Shown here in pieces: positions 1 through 7,574 of a DNA stretch of 11,196 nt. Numbering within the stretch: the first letter of the stretch is position 1; each line of letters opens with the position of its first letter. The translations under genes and the position numbers were made by a program. Source of the DNA: an uncultured Clostridia bacterium (GTDB lineage: Bacteria > Bacillota > Clostridia > TANB77 > CAG-508); contig CASTFX010000031.1 in NCBI GenBank assembly GCA_949448405.1, positions 1 through 11,196 of the forward strand, written 5' to 3'. The notes beneath the pieces are model-generated. The model had not been told where the DNA came from and ran no database searches. It worked only from the letters and a program-made list of their open reading frames with translations.

Positions 1-37
1 TGTGTAGTGTCAGTAGGGTTACACGGTTTTTATTCAT
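1..37 (-). CDS. Start of an unidentified gene, truncated by the window edge
   Basis: An ATG at 37-35 lies 10 bases after an AAGGAGG ribosome binding site, at the end of the tail operon. Only 12 residues are visible (MNKNRVTLLTLH), running off the left edge, so no function can be given. By position, just after the receptor-binding protein, lysis genes such as holin or amidase are often found in tail clusters, but this is inference only. It uses CGT for arginine at codon 5. Confidence 0.55.
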   Translation of the reverse strand, partial: MNKNRVTLLTLH

Positions 38-55
38 AATTTCTTTTCCTCCTTA

Positions 56-646
56 TTAAACTTCATATGAAATATTTATAAAAATTAATTTTCCTACAAT
101 TGCATTTGCAGTAGACACTATTCCATTTGTGTCTATATGTGCATAGCTTCCGACTCCGCCTTCTGTATTTGCTGGAAAAAAGAAGCTTGTCTTAGGCCTA
201 TATTGTATAGGAAGTTGTAATATTGTATTCTTTGTTCCTTCTCTTACGCATAATTGTAGATGCACTACATGCTTGTCTTTGAATATATTGCAGGTTCCTG
301 TAGTATGAATTACCCATCCGTGTCTCAATAATTGATCTACATTAAGCGACTCTGGTCCTGTCCATTCCGTCCACACACCATTATTACAAGTTCTTTCATA
401 ACAATAATTTGTGTTGTTTTGAAGATAATAAATTTGTTTTTTATAACCATTCATAAAAAACAGTGTTGTACAATAACCATTATTAGCACCATATGCACCG
501 CTTCCTGGTTTGTTTGTTGCTCCTGCACCTGCATATACAACTCCCGTTGTATTAATGTCATTCAAATCTCCGAAGTATCCCTCTGCATGAGACTTGTTTA
601 CTGCTTTTTCCAATTCTTGTATTCTTTCTTCCTCATTCCTACTCAT
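56..646 (-). CDS. Tail fibre / receptor-binding protein with pyocin-knob domain
   Basis: A 196-residue protein expected at the tail tip, where it would contact the target cell surface. Residues about 1-20 form a short acidic helix. Residues about 24-100 look like a pyocin-knob fold: a DLND...TG start, a Gly/Asn-rich NNGYC segment, an aromatic QIYYLQ strand, and a YER...WTEW end. The C-terminal 90 residues are beta-rich, without cysteine-rich or catalytic signatures, as in trimeric fibre head domains. The start is ATG at 646, not the TTG at 670, because the ATG follows a GGGGG motif at normal spacing and overlaps the upstream stop (ATGAGTAG). No in-frame CGG and no frame break are present. Which receptor it binds cannot be read from the sequence. 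Confidence 0.72.
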   Translation of the reverse strand: MSRNEEERIQELEKAVNKSHAEGYFGDLNDINTTGVVYAGAGATNKPGSGAYGANNGYCTTLFFMNGYKKQIYYLQNNTNYCYERTCNNGVWTEWTGPESLNVDQLLRHGWVIHTTGTCNIFKDKHVVHLQLCVREGTKNTILQLPIQYRPKTSFFFPANTEGGVGSYAHIDTNGIVSTANAIVGKLIFINISYEV

Positions 647-1056
647 TCTGAGCAACCCCCTTAACAACAAATGTCACAACTATATCCTCATATAATACCC
701 AGTTTCCATCTTCTGCTGTTCTGTAAAATGTTATTTTGTTACTCAATGTTCCAGCCTCTCCTACTTCTTTATAATGTCCATCTTTTGTATCTGTTGCAGG
801 AATTAGTACTGAGCTTCCGTATTCTTACTTCTAATGAATTGTTTCCAACTTGATATTTTAATGGTAATGTTACTTCGTAACCATTTGTTATTACTGTATC
901 TTTTGCTAATATAACTGAATCTGTTTTTATTTCTTGCATAAGATTTAAGTTTGCTGCGCATAATGGAGTTTCTCCTTCATATTCCGCTTCTATGAAATTG
1001 CCATTTTCGTCTATGTATGCATCATTTATTTTGATTCCATCTTTCCAATTTATCAT
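639..1056 (-). CDS. Small tail/baseplate-associated protein, joined by a +1 shift at CGG
   Basis: In the standard frame this ORF stops after 95 codons (769-1056), with a C-terminus rich in Cys, Asn, Arg and Lys that looks unlike the rest. At codon 80 (CGG, 819-817) the frame continues if the C is skipped. The reading then runs GSSVLIPATD, DGHYKEVGE and NKITFYRTAEDG and ends at TAG 641-639, giving 138 residues. The continued part reads as a normal beta-strand-rich phage protein. It begins with W(K)DGIKINDAYIDENGNF, resembling small tail-fibre-associated proteins of clostridial prophages. Exact role unknown. The ribosome binding site is AAAGGAG upstream of 1056. It overlaps the receptor-binding gene by 8 bases, as expected for translational coupling only if the shift occurs, because the unshifted ORF would stop 120 bases earlier. 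Confidence 0.72.
817..819 (-). other. CGG +1 shift site (ATA CGG AAG)
   Basis: In-frame CGG at codon 80 of the small tail protein. The zero frame stops 16 codons later. Skipping the C gives GGA (Gly) and an open frame for 59 residues up to the stop that overlaps the next gene. Confidence 0.75.
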
Positions 1057-1078
1057 CTTTTATCTCCTTTCTTGTATT

Positions 1079-2319
1079 TTAATCTACATTTAAAAATCCC
1101 ATAACATTTAATATTGCTGTTACACTTCCAGTTCTAACGTAAGCGTCTTCTACACTATTTATACTACTTGCGTTTGTTGTTGAACCAATATTAAATACTG
1201 TTTGTTGTCCAGGTCTTAAATACTCACTCAAATCTGTTGATTTTGCTACTTCTATTTTTGTGCTATCAAATGTCTTCCCAGCATTTCCAAATGCTAATGT
1301 CTTAACTCCTTCAGTTTGTACTGGCAATATTCCGTTCGCTATCAACATATACTACCTGTCTTGCCATAAGTGTTTCTTTATATATTTGCACATTCCTAGC
1401 ATATCCCGTCGTTCTTGTGGTATTTGTATCTAAAATTCCTTTATAATATATCCAATCTATTGGTTGGTGCCTTAACGTAATATATGCACTCTTTACGGTA
1501 AAATTATTTGGTATATCTGCATATATTCTTATAGTCTCTTGATATATATCTGAATTACCAAAGACTCCATATCCTATTCTTCCATATTGCTCAGGTGGAA
1601 AGAATTGCAAATTACAATATATTCCATCTCCTCCGAATTATTTTTCCACCCTTTACTAATTTTATTCCTTCATCATTTATTCTTACTGCTCCATTGGCAA
1701 TACTAGCATTTCCTTTTTCATCAATTGAAAATCCACCGTTTATTGTTGTATATCCTTCAAGTTCTAATGATTTTGATGATATCTTTATTTTTTCGGCAGA
1801 TTGATTTATTTTTGAAATAATCTCATCTTCTCCAACTTTTTTACTTACAATCTGATTAATTCCTTCAGCTGTTTGATTAATTACAGAATTCATTTCCTCT
1901 GTTGTAGAATATTCTTCTAGTTTTTTATTCACAGATATTTCTATTTTATCTGCTGATTGATTTATCTCACTATGTGCTTCACTTTTTGTTATATACACAT
2001 CATTAAAATCATTCTTAATTAGATATTCTGCATATATCCTATTACCTTCCATATCCACTAAATATACATAGTTATCTCCTTCAAATAATTTTATATTAAT
2101 ATCATTTAGCGGTTCTTTTACAGGATTTTCTAATTCTTTTAAGACATAATACTTTGTTAGTTCTAACCTACGAACTACATAATCCTCATCTTTTGTGATT
2201 ACTAAACTATCATGTACATTTCCTTTACTTCGTAATTCTTCTATATCTATTTCATACTCTTTCTTTTCTGGGCTAGGATTTTTTCTACTTTGCTTATCTA
2301 CTATTATTTTGTATTTCAC
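1079..2319 (-). CDS. Baseplate / tail fibre structural protein, joined by two +1 shifts at CGG
   Basis: Read in the standard frame this is three ORFs (2319-1612, 1610-1311, 1348-1079). Each break is an in-frame CGG, at codon 229 (1635-1633) and codon 329 (1334-1332). Skipping each C gives one protein of 412 residues. Residues 1-115 are a beta-rich N-terminal domain. Residues 119-185 carry three INQ[ST]A[DE] segments (at 119, 147 and 171), like the coiled ITQTAEK repeats of Firmicute tail proteins. Residues 190-228 contain a TINGGFSIDEKGNASIANG turn-rich stretch typical of shaft-to-head transitions. The remainder is a beta-rich C-terminal domain with no catalytic motif seen. It starts 3 bases after the hub gene, with a GGAGG site. 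A structural role in the baseplate or fibre is inferred from position and the repeats. Confidence 0.75.
1332..1334 (-). other. CGG +1 shift site (GAA CGG AAT)
   Basis: Second in-frame CGG of the 412-residue fibre protein. The zero frame ends 7 codons on. Skipping C gives GGA ATA TTG, which joins exactly the frame of the downstream 1333-1079 segment. Confidence 0.75.
1633..1635 (-). other. CGG +1 shift site (ATT CGG AGG)
   Basis: First in-frame CGG of the fibre protein (codon 229). The zero frame ends 7 codons later in an Arg/Trp-rich tail. Skipping C gives GGA GGA GAT GGA, extending the preceding KGGKII into a glycine turn and opening the next 100 codons. Confidence 0.75.
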
Positions 2320-2321
2320 AT

Positions 2322-3631
2322 TTATCCTCCTTTCTGATTAGGATATAAATTTACTCTAGCTTTTAGTCCTTCTTTTGGAAACAAATTACTTTCATAAGTT
2401 TTATTTCCTTGAACTTCTATCTTTAATATGTCTGCTTTACCAGCATTTTCTATATATATTTCTGTTACTCCTTCTATATTTCTTTTGTAATCTATAGTAT
2501 TTGATATTTTTTGCTTAATCTTTTCTATATCCTGTTCATGTTCTGTTAACTTTTCTTCATGTTTCGATGACTCTTGTATTAGCTGTATTATTTTAGCTTC
2601 TTCTTGGTTTATTTGACTTTGGACTCTTTTTATGCTTTTCTTTGTATCTTCTTTTGTTTGCATACTTTCTTGTTCTGTTTTTGGTTCTATTTTACTGTTT
2701 ATATTGGCTTTAAACTTCCCTGCATATTCTATTTCTCCTTGGTATATTACTTTCTTGCCATCTATTATTAAAATGTCTCCAATATCATAAGCTGGGTCTA
2801 TTATTGTTTCTCCCTCGAAAGGATATATTTCAAGTTCGTTTAGCTGATTATAAATTTTTTCTATTTGGTCTTCATCTACTATATACATATTATTTTGATT
2901 TATATATACAGTATTTTCCTTATCTGTTCCAAACTTATAGTTTTGTATACCATCTTCATATGATACTTTGCTAACTTTAAATTTATCTCCATAATAATAG
3001 TCTTTAAATAAATCTACATTGAATTCAATTATATTTTCTCCAAATGTCTTTATGTATAATTTTTTATCTCTTCCTATTACTGCAAATCCTCCTGCTTGTT
3101 CTGCGATATACCCTATATATGTTCTTGCTGTTAGAGTATTATCGTATACAGATATCTCTTTATTTGAATTCAAAAAAGAAGTAGAACCGAAGTCCCACTT
3201 CCATTTTTTTACATATATCTTGAAGTACTTGAAGCATTGTTGCTGGATATTTTAAATTACTTCCATCATACTTATTGTCTTCAAATCTTTTCATATAATC
3301 TATTGCTTTTATTGTTACAATATTTTCATCCATTTCTATTGGCTTTTGTATTATATAATATCCGCATTGGTATAGTTTCTCCCTCTATACCACTTTCTAC
3401 ATATACCTCATTATATGTATTTGGCAAAGAAGCTTTATATATTTTGAATTCTATGTCTATTTCTGGAGTACAACCTAAACAAAACTCATTATTATTGAAT
3501 AACTCTAATTTCTGTTTAAAATCAAATATGTGATTTGGATTTATTTTTTTACCATCAATATATATATTTAGCTCATGCACAGTAGAGTCTAACAATATTT
3601 TTTCTTTATAATTATTGCTTGTATTGTACAT
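2322..3631 (-). CDS. Tail baseplate hub-like protein, joined by two +1 shifts at CGG
   Basis: Two in-frame CGG codons (3364-3362, codon 90; 3189-3187, codon 148) break what otherwise reads as one 435-residue protein. Skipping each C gives GYYIIQKPIEMD and then GSTSFLNSNKEISVYDN, a continuous match to the style of siphovirus hub/distal tail proteins that sit after the tape measure: an IP(x)GYY strand, YPATMLQVLQDIC helix, TARTYIGYIAEQAGGFAVIGRD and KLYIK segments. Residues about 330-390 are a charged coiled coil (KKSIKRVQSQINQEEAKIIQ...). The final 45 residues (EGVTEIYIENAGKADILKIE) form a beta-sandwich-like end. Its TAA is followed after 2 bases by the next gene. The start ATG directly follows the stop of the distal tail gene (TAAATG). 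Related proteins can carry endopeptidase domains; I see no such motif here. Confidence 0.75.
3187..3189 (-). other. CGG +1 shift site (CTT CGG TTC)
   Basis: Second CGG of the hub gene. The zero frame stops 9 codons later. Skipping C gives GGT TCT ACT TCT, entering the 288-codon C-terminal frame. This is the only site followed by T (CGGT); the other five are CGGA. Confidence 0.75.
3362..3364 (-). other. CGG +1 shift site (ATG CGG ATA)
   Basis: First CGG of the hub gene, codon 90. The zero frame stops 12 codons later. Skipping C gives GGA TAT TAT ATA and an open frame of 58 codons to the next CGG. Confidence 0.75.
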
Positions 3632-4048
3632 TTAAGTATTTGCCTCCTTTACTGCTTGTTTTTGTGCTTCTGTTAATTCTTTTTGAGTTAAACTAAAAGA
3701 CACTTTCCATCTTGATTTGGAAGTGTCTTCGTCTTGTCCTGTTAGTATCATTTCACTACTTCTGCTATTTACTCTGAATTTTGCATTTACTATCATTCCT
3801 CCCGGTATAGATGGACATTTGAAAGTTGCTATAAGTGGATTTTTATATGTAAGCTGAAGTAGTTCTTCTGCTTCTTGTTCTGTTAGATAATCCCATGACA
3901 TTTCTATTTTTAGCATACCTACTGTGAGTGGACTATCTATTAATGCTCCTGTCCTCTTGCTCGTATAACTATCATTATCTGTGTCGTCTATACTATCTCT
4001 ATATGAGCTTGGAGTTTTTTGTATTATTCCATTAACTTTCCATATCAT
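3632..4048 (-). CDS. Distal tail-type protein (DUF6711-like)
   Basis: A 138-residue protein beginning MIWKVNG and containing a WDYLTEQEAEELLQLTY segment and a KWKVSFSLTQKE-like C-terminal strand (written SRWKVSFSLTQKE here). This pattern resembles the small proteins that follow the tape measure in Firmicute siphophages and form the tail distal ring. The family assignment is from memory of the pattern, not a search. A GTG at 4057 would add three residues, but ATG 4048 is preferred: it has an AGGTGA site six bases upstream and follows the tape measure stop by one base. No frame break is present. Confidence 0.65.
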   Translation of the reverse strand: MIWKVNGIIQKTPSSYRDSIDDTDNDSYTSKRTGALIDSPLTVGMLKIEMSWDYLTEQEAEELLQLTYKNPLIATFKCPSIPGGMIVNAKFRVNSRSSEMILTGQDEDTSKSRWKVSFSLTQKELTEAQKQAVKEANT

Positions 4049-4049
4049 T

Positions 4050-5804
4050 TTAATCACCTACCATTACTATTGTATTTCTACCAGTTCTTCTAGTTTTTGA
4101 ATTGATATATTCTATTGTATCATCAAATATTGTTTTTCCTAAGTATTGAATTGTCATATGCATTGGTTTTTCATTTTTTCCATCATATCTAGCTATTACT
4201 TTTTCAAATGTTTCTTCCATTATATTTTGTGGTGTAACAATTTCTGGATTTGTTCTAGCTCCTGAATATTCTCCCATAAGTGCTATTGTTGGATTATGTA
4301 TTACTCCACCTTTCGCCAATCTTGGTAATGATATTGTACTTAATTGTAAATTTATTGGGCTTAATCCTATGAGTGAACCTATTGCATTTGCTACTTTACT
4401 TATTCCTGATAAAACTTTATTTATTCCTTTTATTGTTCCATTTACAAACCATTCTATTCCCCCTAAGATTTTATTTACTATGCCTTTTATAGTATTCCAA
4501 ATTGCATTCCATACATTAGACACAACATTAGAAATTGTGTTCCATATACTTGACCATATTTGTTGTATTTTTTCTAATACAAATTTAATTGTCTCCCAAA
4601 TTTTATTTATTGTTGGAGATATAACGTTCCATATTGCACCAAACACTACCACTATTAATTGCCATATCCAATTAAATATTTGCGAGAATATGTTCCAAAC
4701 AGAACCTAATATACTTGATATAATATTCCATATTGTTTGAAGTACAACAGATATTAGTTGCCATACTGCATTTAATATTGGAGATACAATATTCCATATT
4801 GCATTAAATACTGTCCCAAATATGTTCCACACAAATCCTAAAATTGTTGATATGACATTCCATATTGCTTCAAATATGAATGATACCTTGCTCCAAAGGT
4901 TTGTAATAAATTCTATTATTGCACCAACTACATTGGAAACAACATTTTTTATGTCCTCCCAATGCATTATACATAGAGCTATTATTGCTAATAAAGCTAT
5001 TATTGCTACACCTATTAGCATGAAAGGTAACATTGCCGCATTAGTTATAACCGACATAATTTCTGTTACACTATTATATATATTTATCACTTTTATTAGA
5101 GCAGATATTCCCAATGCTATTGACACTATGACTTCTGCTATAGTTGGATTATCTATCAACCATTTAAATACATTTACTATTCCATTTAATACTTCTAATG
5201 CTATTCCTCCTACATTCTGTCCTATTTCAATTAATGCACTAATAAGCTTTTCCCAATCTATATTTACTATCTTTTCTGATATTTCTCTAAATTTATTAGA
5301 ACACTCATTTAGAAAATTCTGAAATTGATTATTCTGCACAATATTATTAATTGCTAATAGTAAATTACTGAATGCATTTGTTATATTTTGTATTATTGCT
5401 TCAGCATTTCCATTAGAATTTAGAGCATTCATCATAGCTTCTATAGCATTTAATTTTGCCTCATCTATCTGTGGTTCAATTATATTAATTTTTCGGGCAT
5501 TTACTTTTTCTTTTAAACTATCTATTTGTTTTTGTATTTGACTCGCTTGCTGTTCCGCTTCCTGACTATTTACTTTTATTTTTAGTTCATCATTTTCTAG
5601 AATCTTCTTTAAACTTTTCATCTTGTTACCTATAAAGCTAACTGCATTACCAGCTTTGTTTACTAATGCTTTAAAGTCAATTTTAGAAAGGATTTTTTGC
5701 ACTTTCTCCACCATTTCTTGTATTGATGGATTTACCCTTTTTATGTCTTTCAATGCTTGCTCTACATTTGTTGTAACTATTACTTCAACTTTTTCACTTC
5801 TCAT
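4050..5804 (-). CDS. Tail tape measure protein
   Basis: A 584-residue protein that would run inside the tail tube and set its length. Residues 1-100 are charged and helical, with a coiled coil near 60-105. Residues about 225-280 are two hydrophobic segments separated by a short NIYNSVTE stretch. Residues 282-445 carry 11-residue repeats with Trp at 282, 304, 315, 326, 337, 348, 359, 370, 381, 392, 403 and 436. The C-terminal region has the common tape-measure signature LAKGGVIHNPTIALMGEYSG...PEIVTP. The start is ATG 5804, directly after GGAAAGGAGG; the ATG at 5834 lies within the upstream terminator region. It is shorter than lambda gpH (853 residues), so a shorter tail is inferred. No lysozyme or peptidase motif seen. 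Confidence 0.88.
   Translation of the reverse strand: MRSEKVEVIVTTNVEQALKDIKRVNPSIQEMVEKVQKILSKIDFKALVNKAGNAVSFIGNKMKSLKKILENDELKIKVNSQEAEQQASQIQKQIDSLKEKVNARKINIIEPQIDEAKLNAIEAMMNALNSNGNAEAIIQNITNAFSNLLLAINNIVQNNQFQNFLNECSNKFREISEKIVNIDWEKLISALIEIGQNVGGIALEVLNGIVNVFKWLIDNPTIAEVIVSIALGISALIKVINIYNSVTEIMSVITNAAMLPFMLIGVAIIALLAIIALCIMHWEDIKNVVSNVVGAIIEFITNLWSKVSFIFEAIWNVISTILGFVWNIFGTVFNAIWNIVSPILNAVWQLISVVLQTIWNIISSILGSVWNIFSQIFNWIWQLIVVVFGAIWNVISPTINKIWETIKFVLEKIQQIWSSIWNTISNVVSNVWNAIWNTIKGIVNKILGGIEWFVNGTIKGINKVLSGISKVANAIGSLIGLSPINLQLSTISLPRLAKGGVIHNPTIALMGEYSGARTNPEIVTPQNIMEETFEKVIARYDGKNEKPMHMTIQYLGKTIFDDTIEYINSKTRRTGRNTIVMVGD
4497..4961 (-). repeat. Array of 33-bp units encoding 11-residue Trp repeats in the tape measure
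   Basis: Units of the form WN(I/V)(I/F)(S/G)xIxxx(V/I) recur every 11 codons without length change from about 4961 to 4497, with Trp replaced in a few units. At DNA level this shows as recurring attccatatt-type strings about 33 bases apart on the plus strand. Eleven-residue periodicity with bulky residues is typical of tape measures and gives discrete steps of ruler length. Confidence 0.85.
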
Positions 5805-5821
5805 TATTATTCCTCCTTTCC

Positions 5822-5849
5822 ATAATAAAAACACTTACATAAGTAAGTG
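5822..5849 (-). terminator. Hairpin-T terminator or attenuator after the TM2 gene
   Basis: Minus strand: 7-bp stem CACTTAC/GTAAGTG (5849-5843 with 5838-5832), 4-base loop, then five T. It sits between the TM2-gene stop and the tape measure start. It would limit read-through of the TM2 transcript or attenuate the operon. Confidence 0.6.
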
Positions 5850-5858
5850 CCTTATCGT

Positions 5859-6614
5859 TTATTTTAATAATTCTTGTTTCTTTTTTTCATATTCTTCTTG
5901 TGTAATAATTCCTTCGTCTAACATTTTCTTAAATTTCAGAATTTCATCTGCATTTGAAATATTACTATTCTTTTCTTCTAATTTAATTCTGTTTATTGAT
6001 TTTAGTTTTTCATCTATAAATTCATATACTCTATTAGCCTCTTTTCGCCTAAATGGACTTATCAATAAAGTATAGCTGTCTCTTGACGCAATATCGGCAA
6101 AACTCATAGCATTATATGCATTTGCACTCCCTCCTATTGGGAGAATTCTTAATATACTACCGCCATATTCTATTCCTTGTATAAAATTATAATAAATAGT
6201 TCTATCTCCTACAGCTCCAAAAGCAGCGACTCCTCCAAATGTTCTTCTAGATATGACTATTTTGTCCTCGTATAGATACATTTTTCCATCCATTCCTTTT
6301 AATTGCATAATTATTTTGGCTGCTTTTTCTTCTGCTTGCTTTTTTTTCTTTAATAATGCTTCTTCCTTTTCTTTGTTCTTTTCTGCAATATTTTGTTCTA
6401 AATTATCTTTTGCTTTAATTATATTATCTTTGTTGTCTTGGAAAATTTGAACTATTATCCTTATAATATCTACTAACCAACCTATTCCACATAGTCCTAA
6501 TGTACATAAGTATAATATTCCTTTCACAATATTACCAACATAAAAACAATGTAGTCCAAAAAAACCTCCAAATATGCATAATAATAGTTCTACCCACTTA
6601 TTTTTTTCTTCCAT
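5859..6614 (-). CDS. TM2 domain - PH-like - SHOCT protein (moron-like insertion)
   Basis: A 251-residue membrane protein. Residues 6-57 form a TM2 domain: two hydrophobic helices with GGFFGLHCFYVGN between them and LCTLGLCGIGWLVDI in the second. Residues 58-100 are a highly charged Lys/Glu helix. Residues 105-208 look like a bacterial PH-like (DUF4429-type) beta domain (KMYLYEDKIVISRRT...YTLLISPFRRKEANRVYEFID). Residues 222-251 are a SHOCT helix hairpin (ADEILKFKKMLDEGIITQEEYEKKKQELL). The combination is known in chromosomal and mobile genes of Bacillota, with no settled function. It lies between the tail chaperone and tape measure, where no structural gene is needed, and has its own promoter and terminator. 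That suggests a cargo gene, perhaps a cell-envelope or exclusion function (inference). Confidence 0.75.
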   Translation of the reverse strand: MEEKNKWVELLLCIFGGFFGLHCFYVGNIVKGILYLCTLGLCGIGWLVDIIRIIVQIFQDNKDNIIKAKDNLEQNIAEKNKEKEEALLKKKKQAEEKAAKIIMQLKGMDGKMYLYEDKIVISRRTFGGVAAFGAVGDRTIYYNFIQGIEYGGSILRILPIGGSANAYNAMSFADIASRDSYTLLISPFRRKEANRVYEFIDEKLKSINRIKLEEKNSNISNADEILKFKKMLDEGIITQEEYEKKKQELLK

Positions 6615-6645
6615 AAAATTCTCCTCTTATTTTCATTATAAGAAA

Positions 6646-6674
6646 ATTTTATCACTTTTCACTTGATTATGCAA
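6646..6674 (-). promoter_or_regulatory. Promoter of the TM2 moron gene
   Basis: Minus strand -35 TTGCAT (6674-6669), 17-base spacer, -10 TAAAAT (6651-6646), 32 bases ahead of the ATG at 6614. A GAGGAG ribosome binding site follows. An internal promoter here fits an independently expressed cargo gene. Confidence 0.55.
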
Positions 6675-6683
6675 CTAATTCTA

Positions 6684-7510
6684 TTATTCCTTATTTTTTT
6701 CTATCTTCATTACTTCTCTCATTCTTCTTGTTATCTCTTCTGCTGTCATTTCCTTCTGCTCTTCTTTAAATAACTCTTTGTAATTATCTCTTATCGGTAT
6801 AATCTTAGGTCTTTTACTCATACTATCTGCTCTTATTAGTTTATTTGTTACTGCTTCTTGTAAGTTTATTTCTTTCTTTAGCTCGTCCATGTTTTTTATT
6901 AACTTCGCTTGACAATATACATTTATCTCTGAATATTTGTTATTCCAAAATTCATTTGGTTTTAAATCAAAATAGTAAGCTAAAATTTCTAATGCATAAA
7001 TAAATTCAATTAAATGCTTAGATTCTTTTATGTTTAAAATAATATCATTTAAGCTTTGTAATTTTGAGGTACTGCCCCTTCGAATTGCTGCTCTGTCATT
7101 TTGCTTATTGCATTTTCTGCTGATTTCTGTATTAATTTGTTCATATCTATTGTTGATAATGGATTTGACATCATTTCTTCTAGTTCTTTCTTCTTCATTT
7201 TCTTCTTGAAAAAACCCTCTTCATTCAATGCCTCTGCAATTCTTTCATATATGTTTGCTATAGTCATTCCTTCTAGTCTACAATTGTCTATAAATTCGTA
7301 TACATCATTTGATGTTGTAAATGCACTTTTTCCATCTTCTGTTTCAGCTAATTTATATATTATCTTTGATAGCGCTTCTGAATCACATATTGAATAAGCT
7401 TTTGTAAAAGCTTCTTCAAAATTATTATTTTTTAATAAGTTGGCTATATCTACTATTTTCCTTGTTCTTAATACTAAATTAATTGTTTTATTTTTAGTTT
7501 CTATTATCAT
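6684..7510 (-). CDS. Tail assembly chaperone, long -1 frameshift product (gpGT-like)
   Basis: The 5' part is the chaperone 7510-7049. At codons 100-101 (TTT TTC), preceded by T, lies the heptamer T TTT TTC (7214-7208). The -1 frame has a TGA just upstream of this heptamer and is then open without a break to TAA at 6684, giving 101 + 174 = 275 residues. It has no ATG until 6890, far inside. The extension contains LNDIILNIKESKHLIEFIYA and the motif YYFDLKPNEFWNNKYSEIN, which resembles the 'LxPxEFWxxTYxEI' helix of the T domain in siphophage tail chaperones. A Lys/Glu-rich tail follows. In lambda such a G/GT pair guides tape measure folding and tube assembly. Position between tube and tape measure genes agrees. 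Exact slip point is inferred. Confidence 0.82.
7049..7510 (-). CDS. Tail assembly chaperone, short product (gpG-like)
   Basis: A 153-residue, mainly helical protein made without frameshifting; stop TAA at 7051-7049. Residues 14-75 hold helices typical of tail chaperones (KIVDIANLLKNNNFEEAF, SEALSKIIYKLAE), followed by VYEFIDNCRLEGMTIANIYERIAEALNEEGFF and a Lys-rich turn (KKKMKKKELEE). It follows the tube gene after a terminator hairpin and has a GGAGG site before ATG 7510. The C-terminal 52 codons overlap the open -1 frame of the long product. Confidence 0.8.
   Translation of the reverse strand: MIIETKNKTINLVLRTRKIVDIANLLKNNNFEEAFTKAYSICDSEALSKIIYKLAETEDGKSAFTTSNDVYEFIDNCRLEGMTIANIYERIAEALNEEGFFKKKMKKKELEEMMSNPLSTIDMNKLIQKSAENAISKMTEQQFEGAVPQNYKA
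7208..7214 (-). promoter_or_regulatory. Programmed -1 frameshift heptamer T TTT TTC
   Basis: The heptamer fits X XXY YYZ in the chaperone's zero frame (GG T TTT TTC AAG). The -1 frame opens only four codons upstream (TGA in AATGAA), so the site sits at the very beginning of the overlap. I did not find a convincing downstream stem-loop by eye. Confidence 0.75.
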
Positions 7511-7534
7511 ATCTCTATCCTCCTATTATACTAG

Positions 7535-7569
7535 AAAAGAGGATGCTATTATTTAGAGCACCCTCTTTT
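7535..7569 (-). terminator. Terminator after the major tail tube gene
   Basis: Minus strand stem of about 13 bp (AAAAGAGG, one G-T pair, TGCT, 9-base loop, then the complement), ending in TTTT. It lies 5 bases after the tube gene stop. Partial termination here would give more tube protein than downstream proteins, as tails require. Confidence 0.75.
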
Positions 7570-7574
7570 TGCCT

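Noticed and set aside
150..158. CGG strings in the receptor-binding gene as further shift sites
   Set aside because: Here CGG spans codon boundaries (GGC GGA, GTC GGA). The protein stays in frame through them, as it does at other out-of-frame CGG strings in the tape measure and TM2 genes.
646..670. Upstream TTG start for the receptor-binding protein
   Set aside because: The eight extra residues come from the 3' end of the preceding gene in its alternate frame, and the ATG at 646 has better ribosome binding site spacing.
56..1056. Diversity-generating retroelement at the receptor-binding gene
   Set aside because: No reverse transcriptase, no Avd-like gene and no near-repeat template were seen in the window.
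769..3631. Calling the broken tail genes pseudogenes from random indels or homopolymer sequencing errors
   Set aside because: All breaks have the same sign (+1) and fall at CGG rather than in the many A or T runs. Long homopolymers elsewhere show no breaks, and frames rejoin perfectly.
5804..5834. ATG at 5834 as tape measure start
   Set aside because: It lies next to the terminator hairpin with no ribosome binding site; the added residues are translated from the ribosome binding site region of ATG 5804.
7049..7064. Separate restart of the chaperone extension at TAAATG (7051)
   Set aside because: The ATG overlapping that stop region is in a frame that closes after three codons, not in the extension frame.
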